Positions 24,602 through 33,027 of a stretch of 64,000 nucleotides of DNA are shown one piece after another. Origin of the DNA: Rikenellaceae bacterium. Lineage in GTDB: Bacteria > Bacteroidota > Bacteroidia > Bacteroidales > Rikenellaceae. The stretch lies in assembly GCA_017463585.1 (NCBI GenBank), contig JAFTOX010000024.1, positions 30,760-94,759 on the forward strand, given 5' to 3'. Position 1 is the stretch's first letter. Each line of letters starts with the position of its first letter. The notes under the pieces were generated by a model. The model was not told where the DNA came from. It was given only the letters and a program-made list of their open reading frames with translations, and did not search any database. The position numbers and the translations under genes are program-made.

Positions 24602-26674
24602 ATGGCTAAAAAACCGAATAGAAAAAATAGACAACAGTTCCAGCGTACCGCCTCGTTTATGGGTATGTTCTGGGGCGGCTTGTTGATCTTCATCATCGGC
24701 TGGGGAATGCTCTCGGGCGACAAGGGTGAGCCCGTCGAGACCGATTGGAGCGTAGTCGAGCAGATGGTGGCTAATGGCGAGGTTGCACAGATTAACATCG
24801 TCAACAAAGAGAAGGCTGAGGTCGAACTGACCGAGAAGGCAATCGAGAAGTATCGTGAGCAGCCCGAATACAAGAATATCCCCAAGAGCGGTCACGTGCA
24901 GCTCTACTTCACTATCGGCTCGGTCGACGCTTTCCGTGAGGATATGGCTGTGGCTGAGCAGGGAGCCGAGCAGAGCGTTGTAGTAAAATACGAAAAGCGC
25001 GAGGATCGTTGGTTGAACATCATCGCCAACCTGCTGCCGTGGATTCTGCTTATCGGTTTCTGGGTGTTTATGATGCGTTCGGCACGTGGCGGCGGTGGTG
25101 GCAACGTGATGAACGTAGGCAAGGCACGTGCGCAAGTCTATGACAAGGATAACACCGAAAACCGTGTGACATTCAAAGACGTAGCCGGTATGGAGGAGGC
25201 CAAGCAGGAGATTATGGAGATCGTCGATTTCCTGCGTCGCCCGCAGAAATATCGTGAGTTGGGCGGTAAGATCCCCAAGGGTGCATTGTTGGTAGGCCCT
25301 CCGGGAACGGGTAAGACGATGTTGGCGAAGGCTGTTGCAGGCGAGGCAAATGTGCCTTTCTTGTCGATCAGCGGCTCGGATTTCGTCGAGATGTTCGTGG
25401 GCGTGGGTGCGTCGCGTGTGCGCGACCTGTTCCAGCAGGCCAAGGAGAAGGCTCCGTGCATTGTCTTTATCGACGAGATCGACGCAATCGGTCGTGCACG
25501 TGGTAAGAATGCGGGTTTCTCGGGCAACGACGAGCGCGAAAATACTCTGAACCAAATGCTTACCGAGATGGACGGCTTTGCGACCAACTCGGGCGTGATC
25601 GTATTGGCAGCGACCAACCGTGCCGACATCTTGGATAAGGCGTTGATGCGTGCGGGTCGTTTCGACCGCCAGATCGACGTGGGTCTGCCCGACGTGAAGG
25701 AGCGCGAGGCGATCTTCGGTGTTCATACACGCAAGTTGCGTTGCGCGCCCGACATCAGCCACGAATTCTTAGCTAAGCAGACGGCTGGCTTCTCGGGTGC
25801 GGACATCGCTAACGTCTGCAACGAGGCGGCTCTGATTGCTGCTCGTCACGACAAGAAACTGATTACGAAGGAGGACTTCCTGGCCGCTATCGACCGTATC
25901 GTGGGCGGCCTCGAAAAGAAGAATACCGTGATGACCGCCAAGGAGCGCTACGCAACGGCCGTTCACGAGGCCGGACACGCAGCGGTGATGTGGCTGCTGC
26001 CTGAGTGCGATCCTGTGGTTAAGGTTACGATCATTCCGCGCGGTAAGAGCCTCGGTGCGACGTGGTATCTGCCCGAGGAGCGCACCCACATCACAAGTGG
26101 CAACCTGCGTCAGCGTATGAGCGGTATGGTTGCGGGTCGTGTGGCGGAGCAGACCTTCTTGGGTACGATCGGCACGGGCGCATTGAACGACTTGGAGCGC
26201 ACGAGCAATATGGCATACGCAATGGTTGCCTACTACGGTATGAGCGAGAAGATTGGCAACGTCAGCTACTACGACTCGACGGGTCAGCGCGACGCCTTCA
26301 CCAAGCCGTTCAGCGAGCAGACTGCACGCGAGATCGACGAGGAGGTGCGCCGACTGATCGACGAGGCTACGGACGAGGCTCGCACGTTGATCGAAGCAAA
26401 CCGCGAGAAGGTTGAGCAGCTGGCTAATTTATTGGTTGAGCGCGAAACGGTTTTCGCTGAGGATATCGAGAAGATCTTCGGTCGTTCGGCACACGACGAG
26501 CGCAAGGAGGCCGAGACTCCCGCAACCGAGCAGACCGACACAACCGAGCCGAGCGAGGGCGCACCCGTAGCTACCGATGAGCCGCAGAACGAGGTGGCTG
26601 AGGTGACAACGGAGGCTGCAACGGCTGAGGCAACGGCTGAGGCGACACCGACCGACGAGCCGAAGGCGGAATAG
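24602..26674 (+). CDS. ftsH: ATP-dependent zinc metalloprotease FtsH
   Basis: Inner-membrane AAA+ protease for membrane-protein quality control and regulatory proteolysis. 690 residues. N-terminal membrane segment near residues 18-40, periplasmic part, second membrane segment near 141-160, then AAA domain: Walker A GPPGTGKT (232-239), Walker B VFIDEIDA, the second region of homology [20 protein letters not shown], and zinc site H455-E-A-G-H459. The C-terminal ~45 residues are an acidic Ala/Thr/Glu tail (repeats of TEAT/AEAT), longer than in E. coli FtsH. Follows rsfS and precedes cdsA. Confidence 0.97.
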   Translation: MAKKPNRKNRQQFQRTASFMGMFWGGLLIFIIGWGMLSGDKGEPVETDWSVVEQMVANGEVAQINIVNKEKAEVELTEKAIEKYREQPEYKNIPKSGHVQLYFTIGSVDAFREDMAVAEQGAEQSVVVKYEKREDRWLNIIANLLPWILLIGFWVFMMRSARGGGGGNVMNVGKARAQVYDKDNTENRVTFKDVAGMEEAKQEIMEIVDFLRRPQKYRELGGKIPKGALLVGPPGTGKTMLAKAVAGEANVPFLSISGSDFVEMFVGVGASRVRDLFQQAKEKAPCIVFIDEIDAIGRARGKNAGFSGNDERENTLNQMLTEMDGFATNSGVIVLAATNRADILDKALMRAGRFDRQIDVGLPDVKEREAIFGVHTRKLRCAPDISHEFLAKQTAGFSGADIANVCNEAALIAARHDKKLITKEDFLAAIDRIVGGLEKKNTVMTAKERYATAVHEAGHAAVMWLLPECDPVVKVTIIPRGKSLGATWYLPEERTHITSGNLRQRMSGMVAGRVAEQTFLGTIGTGALNDLERTSNMAYAMVAYYGMSEKIGNVSYYDSTGQRDAFTKPFSEQTAREIDEEVRRLIDEATDEARTLIEANREKVEQLANLLVERETVFAEDIEKIFGRSAHDERKEAETPATEQTDTTEPSEGAPVATDEPQNEVAEVTTEAATAEATAEATPTDEPKAE

Positions 26675-26722
26675 ACTTGAAGAATACCCAAACTTAAACC
26701 TATTGAATACTGAAAAAGAGTG

Positions 26723-27583
26723 ATGATGAATCCTAAGATTAAAGACATCTTGATACGTGCGGCTTCGGGCGTGGTGATGTTGGTCATAATGCTGATTGCG
26801 ATTTTGTGGTCGCCGTGGAGTTTAGGCGCATTGCTGGTGGCGATTACGGCGGGCGTGACGTGGGAGCACCTGCGTCTGTCGGAGCACTGCGGTGCACAGC
26901 CCCAAAAGGCGATGGCAATGGGACTTGCGCTGTTGGTTGTGACTCCGTTTGCTCTGCTGTATAACGAAGATTACCTAGTGACCGATTCGGTGTTTTTAGC
27001 GTTTGTGATGACATTTGTGATAATGATCGCAACACTTGTGGTGCTCTTTGTGGAGCTTTTCCGCCAACGCGAAACTCCGATCCAAAATGTCGGTGCGACG
27101 ATTCTGCCCGCATTGCAAGTGGCACTGCCGATAGCTATGCTTTCGCTGCTGCCCTTAATGGGCGAAGGCTATCATTACAATGCGTGGCGCGTGGTGGCAT
27201 TCTTCTCGATCATCTGGGCAAATGACGTGTTCGCATTCTTGGTCGGTATCACTCTTGGTCGCCACCGTCTGTGCGAGCGTATCTCACCCAAAAAGTCGTG
27301 GGAGGGATTCATCGGCGGTATCGTAGCCGCGATGGGCGTGGCTCTGTTGGCGGCTCATCTGCTCGGTGAGGATATGGCCGTTTGGGCAGGATTGGGTCTT
27401 GTATCGGCGTTAGCTGCTGTGGCGGGCGACCTGATCGAGTCGATGTTCAAACGTGCAGCGGGCGTCAAGGATAGTGGTGCGATTATGCCCGGTCACGGCG
27501 GTTGGTTCGACCGTTTCGATGCGGTACTGACAGCAGCCCCCGTGGCAGTGATCTACCTGTTTATGCTGATCGGAATTTTGTAA
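26723..27583 (+). CDS. cdsA: Phosphatidate cytidylyltransferase
   Basis: Makes CDP-diacylglycerol, precursor of all phospholipids, in the inner membrane. About 286 residues with roughly eight hydrophobic segments. The CdsA signature is present near the C terminus: SMFKRAAGVKDSGAIMPGHG followed by GWFDR. The start is ambiguous: GTG at 26720, ATG at 26723 and ATG at 26726 are all in frame; 26723 and 26726 fit the upstream AAAAAGAG best. 48 nt after ftsH, 24 nt before psd. Confidence 0.94.
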   Translation: MMNPKIKDILIRAASGVVMLVIMLIAILWSPWSLGALLVAITAGVTWEHLRLSEHCGAQPQKAMAMGLALLVVTPFALLYNEDYLVTDSVFLAFVMTFVIMIATLVVLFVELFRQRETPIQNVGATILPALQVALPIAMLSLLPLMGEGYHYNAWRVVAFFSIIWANDVFAFLVGITLGRHRLCERISPKKSWEGFIGGIVAAMGVALLAAHLLGEDMAVWAGLGLVSALAAVAGDLIESMFKRAAGVKDSGAIMPGHGGWFDRFDAVLTAAPVAVIYLFMLIGIL

Positions 27584-27607
27584 CAACTTGAAAAATATAC
27601 CTAAACT

Positions 27608-28273
27608 ATGAAGATAAACAAAGAGGGACTGAAAATTATCGCAACATCGGGCTTGATCGTAGCTATCGTCTTGGCAGCCAACTGCTTGATGAGCATTTAC
27701 GGCTGGTTACCGATGTGGGCGACTATTGCAATTTTGGTAGTGGCGCTGGGTCTGTGGGGCTTTATTATCAGATTTTTCCGCGAGCCAGCACGACCGCTGC
27801 TCACCGACAACGAGATCGTCTTCTCGCCCTGCGACGGCGAGGTGGTTGTGGTCGAGCAGACCGACGAAAATGAGTATTTGGGTTGCAAGTGTTTGCAGAT
27901 TTCGATCTTTATGTCGATCTACAACGTCCACGTCAATTGGTTTCCCGTAGCGGGCGAGGTCGAGTACTTCAAGTACCACCCCGGTAAGTTCTTGGTGGCT
28001 TGGCACCCCAAGTCGTCGGAGGAGAACGAACGTACAACGACGGTAGTCAATACGGGCAAACACAAGGTGCTGTTCCGCCAGATTGCGGGTTTCGTGGCAC
28101 GCCGAATCGTTTCGTATGCCGAGGTTGGCAAGCGAGTTGAACAGAATACGAAGTGTGGTTTCATCAAGTTCGGCTCGCGTGTGGATTTGCTGCTGCCGCT
28201 CGATTGCGAGCCACTGGTGAAGATCGGCGATAAGGTTACGGGCTCGATCTCACAGATCGCACGACTGAAATAG
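27608..28273 (+). CDS. psd: Phosphatidylserine decarboxylase proenzyme
   Basis: Pyruvoyl enzyme that converts phosphatidylserine to phosphatidylethanolamine. 221 residues, the short form common in Bacteroidota. Two N-terminal hydrophobic segments (about 11-32 and 35-56). The self-cleavage site is G189-S190 in IKFGSRVDLL, giving the pyruvoyl alpha chain. A conserved NVHVNWFPVAG stretch lies at about 103-113. The gene directly follows cdsA, consistent with phospholipid synthesis; no pssA is visible in the window. Confidence 0.93.
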   Translation: MKINKEGLKIIATSGLIVAIVLAANCLMSIYGWLPMWATIAILVVALGLWGFIIRFFREPARPLLTDNEIVFSPCDGEVVVVEQTDENEYLGCKCLQISIFMSIYNVHVNWFPVAGEVEYFKYHPGKFLVAWHPKSSEENERTTTVVNTGKHKVLFRQIAGFVARRIVSYAEVGKRVEQNTKCGFIKFGSRVDLLLPLDCEPLVKIGDKVTGSISQIARLK

Positions 28274-28297
28274 GACAAACAACTGAACATCAGAGCA

Positions 28298-29428
28298 ATG
28301 AATACTCAATCAATACCGACTACATTGCGTTACGTGCTGGGCATCGCAGCAACGGCTGTGGCGTTCTTTCTGTTGTGGTATTTCAGCGACATTGTGATCT
28401 ATATTCTGATCTCGGCGGTGCTGGGTATCATCGGTCGCCCGCTGGTACGCCGAATTTCGATCGTCAAAATTCGCGGTCGCTACATTCCGCGTGGCGTGGC
28501 GGCACTGATAACAACGGTGCTGATGTGGGTGCTGTTTGCAACCTTCTTCTCGATATTCATACCTCTGATTTTCAATAAGCTGAGCCAATTTGCAAACCTC
28601 GATATAGCACAGGTGATCAGTTCGATCAACGACCCAATCATCGCCTTGCAGGAGCACCTGAGCGAGACATTCTCGATTCCGATGCGCGAGTTCTCGCTGA
28701 CCGATACGCTGGCAGCGTCGATGCGCGAATGGCTCAATCTCGATGTGGTGAATAGCGTAGTCGGCTCGTTCGTCTCGACGGCGACCGACTTTGTGATTGC
28801 ACTATTCTCGGTAACGTTCATCACGTTCTTTTTCTTGAAGGAGGACGGACTATTCTACTCGATGGTAACAACCGTATTCCCAAAGCGTTACGAGGACAAC
28901 ATCACCCGCGCGCTGGATTCGGTTACGGTACTCTTGGTGCGCTACTTTACGGGCATTCTGGCCGAGTCGTTCATTATGATGGTGGTCGTGTCGCTCGGTC
29001 TGCTGTTGTTCGGTGCGAGTGGCGAAAATGCCTTCTTCACGGGTCTGATCGTGGGCGTGCTGAACGTGATCCCCTACGTGGGTCCGATGATTGGCTTTGC
29101 GATAGGTCTGTTTGTGGGCCTGGTCAGCCCGATCGAGGGTATGACCCTCGCTCAGACGCTGCTGGCTACGGGCGGAACGATCCTGACGGCACAGGGTTTG
29201 GACAACTTCGTGTTGCAACCCGTGCTCTACTCCAACCGCGTCAAGGCGCACCCGTTGGAGATATTTATTGTAATTTTGATTGCTGGCAATGTGGCCGGCG
29301 TGGTGGGTATGCTGCTGGCTATCCCATCATATACGGTCATTCGTGTCTTTGCCAAGGAGTTCTTCAACAACTTCCGCGTGGTGCAGGCACTGACCGAAAA
29401 TTTGACAACTGACGACGATAAACGATGA
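28298..29428 (+). CDS. AI-2E family transporter
   Basis: Multi-pass membrane protein of 376 residues with about seven or eight hydrophobic segments. It has the family pattern of an N-terminal helix pair, an extracytoplasmic helical section (about residues 92-150) and a C-terminal block with [20 protein letters not shown] and a [20 protein letters not shown] end. Some members export the autoinducer AI-2 (E. coli TqsA) and others move Na+ or protons; the substrate here is unknown. Its stop overlaps the start of the next gene (ATGA at 29425-29428), so translation is likely coupled. Confidence 0.85.
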   Translation: MNTQSIPTTLRYVLGIAATAVAFFLLWYFSDIVIYILISAVLGIIGRPLVRRISIVKIRGRYIPRGVAALITTVLMWVLFATFFSIFIPLIFNKLSQFANLDIAQVISSINDPIIALQEHLSETFSIPMREFSLTDTLAASMREWLNLDVVNSVVGSFVSTATDFVIALFSVTFITFFFLKEDGLFYSMVTTVFPKRYEDNITRALDSVTVLLVRYFTGILAESFIMMVVVSLGLLLFGASGENAFFTGLIVGVLNVIPYVGPMIGFAIGLFVGLVSPIEGMTLAQTLLATGGTILTAQGLDNFVLQPVLYSNRVKAHPLEIFIVILIAGNVAGVVGMLLAIPSYTVIRVFAKEFFNNFRVVQALTENLTTDDDKR

Positions 29429-31209
29429 CAAAACTCACTGGTAGAGTGATTCAAGGCAACCGTCTGGGTCGAACGATCGGCTTCCCGACGGCAAATATCG
29501 AAATAGCGTGCCACTACTCATCAGCCAATGGCGTCTATGCTGCGCGCGTGCGATTAGACGACGGACGCGAGTTCCAAGCGATGGCAAACCTGGGACACCG
29601 CCCGACCGTAACCGATTGCGGCGCGCTGTGGCTCGAAGCCAATCTGTTCGATTTCGATGAGGAGATCTACGGTCGCACGATCGAGGTCAATCTGGTACAG
29701 AAGATCCGCGACGAACGCCGTTTCGAGAGCATCGAGGCTCTGCGCCAACAACTTACGAAGGATAAACAACAAACATTAAAGATATTAAACACTATGTTCA
29801 TCGACACTACTATTCCCTACCGCGTTGCGGACATCTCACTGGCTGAGTGGGGACGCAAAGAGATCGAAGTTTCGGAGCACGAAATGCCCGGTCTGATGGC
29901 TCTGCGCCGCAAGTACGGCAAGCAGAAGCCGCTCAAAGGCGCACGTATTATGGGCTCGCTCCATATGACAATTCAAACCGCCGTACTGATCGAGACACTC
30001 GTTGAGCTGGGCGCCGAGGTACGTTGGTGCTCGTGCAACATCTTCTCGACGCAGGATCACGCCGCAGCAGCAATCGCCAAGGCAGGTGTTCCCGTATTTG
30101 CTTGGAAGGGCGAGACGCTCGAAGAGTATTGGTGGTGCACCGCTATGGCACTCTCGTTCGAGGGTGGCAAGGGTCCCAACCTGATCGTTGATGACGGTGG
30201 CGACGCAACGCTACTGATCCACCAGGGTTTCGCAGCCGAGAACGACGCAACGACGCTCGACCGCGAAGCAGGCAGCTACGAGGAGAGCGTGATCATCGCA
30301 ACGCTGCGTAAGCTCTTGGAGGAGGATCCCCAGAAGTGGCACCGCACCGTCGAGGAGTGGAAGGGCGTTTCGGAGGAGACCACTACGGGTGTTCACCGCC
30401 TCTACCAGATGCAGGAGCGCGGCGAGCTGCTCGTACCCGCAATCAACGTAAATGACTCAGTTACAAAGTCTAAGTTCGACAACCTCTATGGTTGCCGCGA
30501 GTCGTTGGCCGACGGCATCAAGCGCGCAACCGACGTGATGATCGCCGGTAAGGTTGTGGTTGTCTGCGGCTATGGCGACGTGGGTAAGGGTTGCGCACGC
30601 TCGATGCGCTCGTATGGTGCCCGCGTGATCGTAACCGAGATCGACCCCATCTGCGCTTTGCAGGCGGCAATGGAGGGCTTCGAGGTTATGCGCGTCGAGG
30701 ACGCTCTGCCCGAGGGTAACATCTACGTAACTACGACGGGTAACTGCGACATCATCACCTTGGAGCATATGCAGGGTATGCGCGACCAGGCTATCGTCTG
30801 CAACATCGGCCACTTCGACAACGAGATCCAGATGGCACGCTTGGAGGCCTCGGACGCTGTCAAGTCGACTATCAAGCCGCAGGTTGATAAATACACCTTC
30901 CCCGATGGCCACTCAATCTTCGTTTTGGCCGAGGGTCGTCTTGTGAACTTGGGTTGCGCTACGGGCCACCCCTCGTTCGTGATGAGTAACTCGTTCACCA
31001 ACCAGACCCTCGCACAGATGAAGCTGTGGGAGGACCGCGAGAATCCCGTTGTGGGCGTAACCCGCCTGCCGAAGGAGCTCGACGAGGAGGTTGCACGTCT
31101 GCACTTGGAGAATATCGGCGTTCGCCTGACCACCCTCTCGCAGAAGCAGGCCGACTATATCGGCGTGAAGGTCGAGGGTCCGTTCAAGGCTGACCACTAC
31201 CGATATTAG
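29425..31209 (+). CDS. ahcY: Joined reading frame: riboflavin kinase domain + S-adenosylhomocysteinase
   Basis: One open frame of 594 residues. Residues 1-121 are a riboflavin kinase domain ([20 protein letters not shown] near the start, GHRPTV, then [20 protein letters not shown] and the C-terminal [20 protein letters not shown]). There is no FMN adenylyltransferase half as in bifunctional RibF. After two residues (N122-T123), Met124 begins a full S-adenosylhomocysteinase of 471 residues. It has the NAD-binding [16 protein letters not shown], the active-site region [14 protein letters not shown] and the terminal KADHYRY. SAH hydrolase splits S-adenosylhomocysteine into adenosine and homocysteine. 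The DNA before Met124 is A+T-rich like a leader, so a separate internal start is possible; no stop lies between the domains. Confidence 0.88.
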   Translation: MTKLTGRVIQGNRLGRTIGFPTANIEIACHYSSANGVYAARVRLDDGREFQAMANLGHRPTVTDCGALWLEANLFDFDEEIYGRTIEVNLVQKIRDERRFESIEALRQQLTKDKQQTLKILNTMFIDTTIPYRVADISLAEWGRKEIEVSEHEMPGLMALRRKYGKQKPLKGARIMGSLHMTIQTAVLIETLVELGAEVRWCSCNIFSTQDHAAAAIAKAGVPVFAWKGETLEEYWWCTAMALSFEGGKGPNLIVDDGGDATLLIHQGFAAENDATTLDREAGSYEESVIIATLRKLLEEDPQKWHRTVEEWKGVSEETTTGVHRLYQMQERGELLVPAINVNDSVTKSKFDNLYGCRESLADGIKRATDVMIAGKVVVVCGYGDVGKGCARSMRSYGARVIVTEIDPICALQAAMEGFEVMRVEDALPEGNIYVTTTGNCDIITLEHMQGMRDQAIVCNIGHFDNEIQMARLEASDAVKSTIKPQVDKYTFPDGHSIFVLAEGRLVNLGCATGHPSFVMSNSFTNQTLAQMKLWEDRENPVVGVTRLPKELDEEVARLHLENIGVRLTTLSQKQADYIGVKVEGPFKADHYRY

Positions 31210-31210
31210 G

Positions 31211-31241
31211 ATTCAAGATTCAGAATTCAGAATTCAAAATT
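31211..31241. repeat. Heptamer tract after SAH hydrolase
   Basis: ATTCAAG-ATTCAGA-ATTCAGA-ATTCAAA units, 7 nt each, immediately before the terminator at 31243. Confidence 0.7.
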
Positions 31242-31242
31242 A

Positions 31243-31275
31243 AGTCGCGTTCCGAAATGGGGCGCGGCTTTTTTG
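31243..31275 (+). terminator. Terminator of the rsfS-to-SAH hydrolase run
   Basis: Eleven-bp stem (31243-31253 with 31259-31269, several G-U pairs), loop GAAAT, followed by six T. Confidence 0.85.
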
Positions 31276-31300
31276 ATTCTCAATTCTCAATTCTCAATTA
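31275..31300. repeat. Heptamer tract (TTCTCAA units)
   Basis: GATTCTCAATTCTCAATTCTCAATTA: three tandem 7-nt units on the far side of the terminator. Confidence 0.65.
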
Positions 31301-31309
31301 TTTACTTTG

Positions 31310-31400
31310 CTTTCAATGAAAATGCACGCGGTGGCGTGGGGCGGCGCGACTTTTAGTCGCGGGCGCCACCGCGTGTGTCGATTTCGGAGAAATCGCCAAA
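31310..31400. repeat. Nested-palindrome element, copy with GC-rich arms
   Basis: Outer arms CACGCGGTGGCG (31325-31336) and CGCCACCGCGTG (31364-31375) are perfect; inside, GGGGCGG then GCGACT/AGTCGC forms the inner hairpin. Left flank CTTTGCTTTCAAT and a right-flank hairpin (GATTTC-GGA-GAAATC, about 31380-31394) match the element at 1196-1290, although the arm sequences are unrelated. Confidence 0.7.
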
Positions 31401-31459
31401 ACGCAATTCAAAATTGGTTACTTTAATAAAATAAAAAGTGAATCACGCCAAAGGCGTGT

Positions 31460-31508
31460 CATCATTGGCGGGTCGGCCTTCGGCCGAGCCCCCCACCCGC
31501 CAATGATG
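31460..31508. repeat. Nested-palindrome element, inverted copy
   Basis: Perfect 14-bp outer arms (31460-31473 with 31495-31508) and inner CGGCC-TTC-GGCCG (31474-31486). In reverse complement, the 21-nt core aligns with that at 1225-1245 (GGGG..G-TCG-CCGAAGG-CG), and both elements are exactly 49 nt. The 31210-31573 gap contains only repeats and terminators. Confidence 0.7.
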
Positions 31509-31521
31509 AGATTAAATAGTT

Positions 31522-31554
31522 AAAAAAGAACCGCACTCTTCACGGAGCGCGGTT
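31522..31554 (-). terminator. Terminator of the DUF4435 gene
   Basis: Minus-strand 10-bp stem AACCGCGCTC/GAGTGCGGTT (one G-U) followed by six T. Confidence 0.8.
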
Positions 31555-31573
31555 TTATTGTGAATTGAAGATA

Positions 31574-32602
31574 CTACTTTTTGAGTTTTTCGACTGCGCG
31601 GCACAAGTAGGCGTCGATGTCGTTACTCAACTTGTGATAAAGGAAACAATCCGTATAGTTCTCATTATCAAGTAGTACATCACGCACGTTACGCAGCTGG
31701 TTGCTATAATTGCTCAGTTCGTTGCTCAGCGCCTGACCACGTTGCGACGAGGAGTTGATACGCGACACCGACATACAACGCAGACGCTCGCAAACAGCAT
31801 TCAGAGTGATCATCACCACGTTGTCCATCAGTGTATGGCCGTGCATATATAAATAGGTATCCTCGGGATAGACCCCCATATCCTGCAACTCGCGGGCGAA
31901 ATCGTCGATACGCTCGGCAATATCGGGACGTGAATTTTCGAGCGACGTGCGACGACGCGACACCTGACGCGACAACCAATCGAGCGTTGTACGGGCATTG
32001 TCATCGGGTTCGAGGTAGTTGATTTTCACGCTATTGCGGAAGTCCGACAGCTGGAAAACATTGATATCGCTATCGCGTGCCGAGAGTGCATACCACAAAA
32101 ACAGAGGATAGATCGTGCGCGAATACTCAGCCATAAACTTCTCGAAATCGAAGATTCGGGTATCGTTCTTAGTGGCACGCACGCAGACATTGTGCAGCGA
32201 CGGAGCATAGCAGACGTAATTCTCAGTGGCATAGGCGTATGTGTGGAACATAAACGGAGCTTCGACAATCTTACGCGACTCGGCGCGATGTTTCTGGAAG
32301 AGGTAGTCGAAGTCGCCATCGACACACAACAACATCTGCTCGTTACTCTGCGGAATGAGTGCTTCGAGCACCTTTTTACCCTTTGCCATATCGGGGCGGT
32401 TGGGCACCGAAATTTCGAACACGTAGTAGGGATTATCGAAGTGGTCGAAGATACCACGCCAGAAGGCAACGTCCTCATAACCTTCGACATAGACCCTCAC
32501 CAAACGTTTCGACGGATCGACCGGCAGGCGATCGTAATTGACCGTCTGCATCTCGCGCTTCGAGCGGTTGGCGCGCCCTCTATTGAATACCACCTTTGTC
32601 AT
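31574..32602 (-). CDS. DUF4435 domain protein (TOPRIM-like)
   Basis: 342 residues. The chosen start, ATG at 32602 (MTKVVFNRGRANRSKREM), lies only about ten bases from a TATATTTG promoter box; the slightly longer frame overlaps that box. DUF4435 proteins carry a TOPRIM-like fold related to OLD-family nucleases: here VRVYVEGYEDVAFW supplies the acidic residue after the first strand (VEG.EDV), and LLCVDGDFDYLF the DxD motif. C-terminal region is helical, without recognised motifs. Some relatives are linked to ATPases in anti-phage systems; no ATPase gene is adjacent, so it stands alone. A role in nucleic acid handling is inferred. Confidence 0.7.
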   Translation of the reverse strand: MTKVVFNRGRANRSKREMQTVNYDRLPVDPSKRLVRVYVEGYEDVAFWRGIFDHFDNPYYVFEISVPNRPDMAKGKKVLEALIPQSNEQMLLCVDGDFDYLFQKHRAESRKIVEAPFMFHTYAYATENYVCYAPSLHNVCVRATKNDTRIFDFEKFMAEYSRTIYPLFLWYALSARDSDINVFQLSDFRNSVKINYLEPDDNARTTLDWLSRQVSRRRTSLENSRPDIAERIDDFARELQDMGVYPEDTYLYMHGHTLMDNVVMITLNAVCERLRCMSVSRINSSSQRGQALSNELSNYSNQLRNVRDVLLDNENYTDCFLYHKLSNDIDAYLCRAVEKLKK

Positions 32603-32611
32603 ACTTGCACA

Positions 32612-32642
32612 CAAATATAGCAAAAATTCGTATATTTGCCAA
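32612..32642 (-). promoter_or_regulatory. Divergent promoter region, DUF4435 gene (-) and SUI1 gene (+)
   Basis: Minus strand: TATATTTG at 32612-32619 with TTG at 32640-32642 (20-nt spacer); its transcript would begin within a few bases of the ATG, so a nearly leaderless mRNA is likely. Plus strand: TATATTTG at 32631-32638. The two promoters overlap. Confidence 0.6.
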
Positions 32643-32659
32643 AAATAATTTAGACCGAA

Positions 32660-33007
32660 ATGAGCAACAACGATTGGAAAGCGCGATTAAACGTAGTTTA
32701 CTCCACCAACCCTGACTTTCAGTACACCACCGATGAGCCCGAAGAGGAAACTACCCTGCCCCCTTCGCAGCAACAACTGCGAGTGTGGCTCGACCGCAAA
32801 CAGCGTGCGGGTAAAGTAGTTACGCTGGTACGTGGTTTCGTAGGTTCGCACGACGATTTGAAGGAGCTGGCCTCGCTGCTCAAAAGCCGTTGTGGTGTGG
32901 GCGGATCGGCCAAAGATGGCGAGATTATCATTCAAGGCGACTTCCGCGACCGCATTGTCGACATTCTGACACGCGAGGGTTACAAAGCCAAAAAAGCGGG
33001 CGCATAA
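32660..33007 (+). CDS. SUI1/eIF1-like translation factor (YciH type)
   Basis: 115 residues, with the SUI1 fold in the C-terminal ~75 residues: QRAGKVVTLVRGFVGSHDDLKELASLLK, then CGVGGSAKDGEIIIQGDFRDRIVDIL, the typical YciH/eIF1 ending. In bacteria such proteins influence start-site fidelity and stress response, binding the small subunit. The N-terminal 40 residues are acidic and probably disordered. 20 nt ahead of the metallopeptidase gene; unclear whether the two are functionally linked. Confidence 0.92.
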   Translation: MSNNDWKARLNVVYSTNPDFQYTTDEPEEETTLPPSQQQLRVWLDRKQRAGKVVTLVRGFVGSHDDLKELASLLKSRCGVGGSAKDGEIIIQGDFRDRIVDILTREGYKAKKAGA

Positions 33008-33027
33008 TCACACGCCCGAACTGCGCT

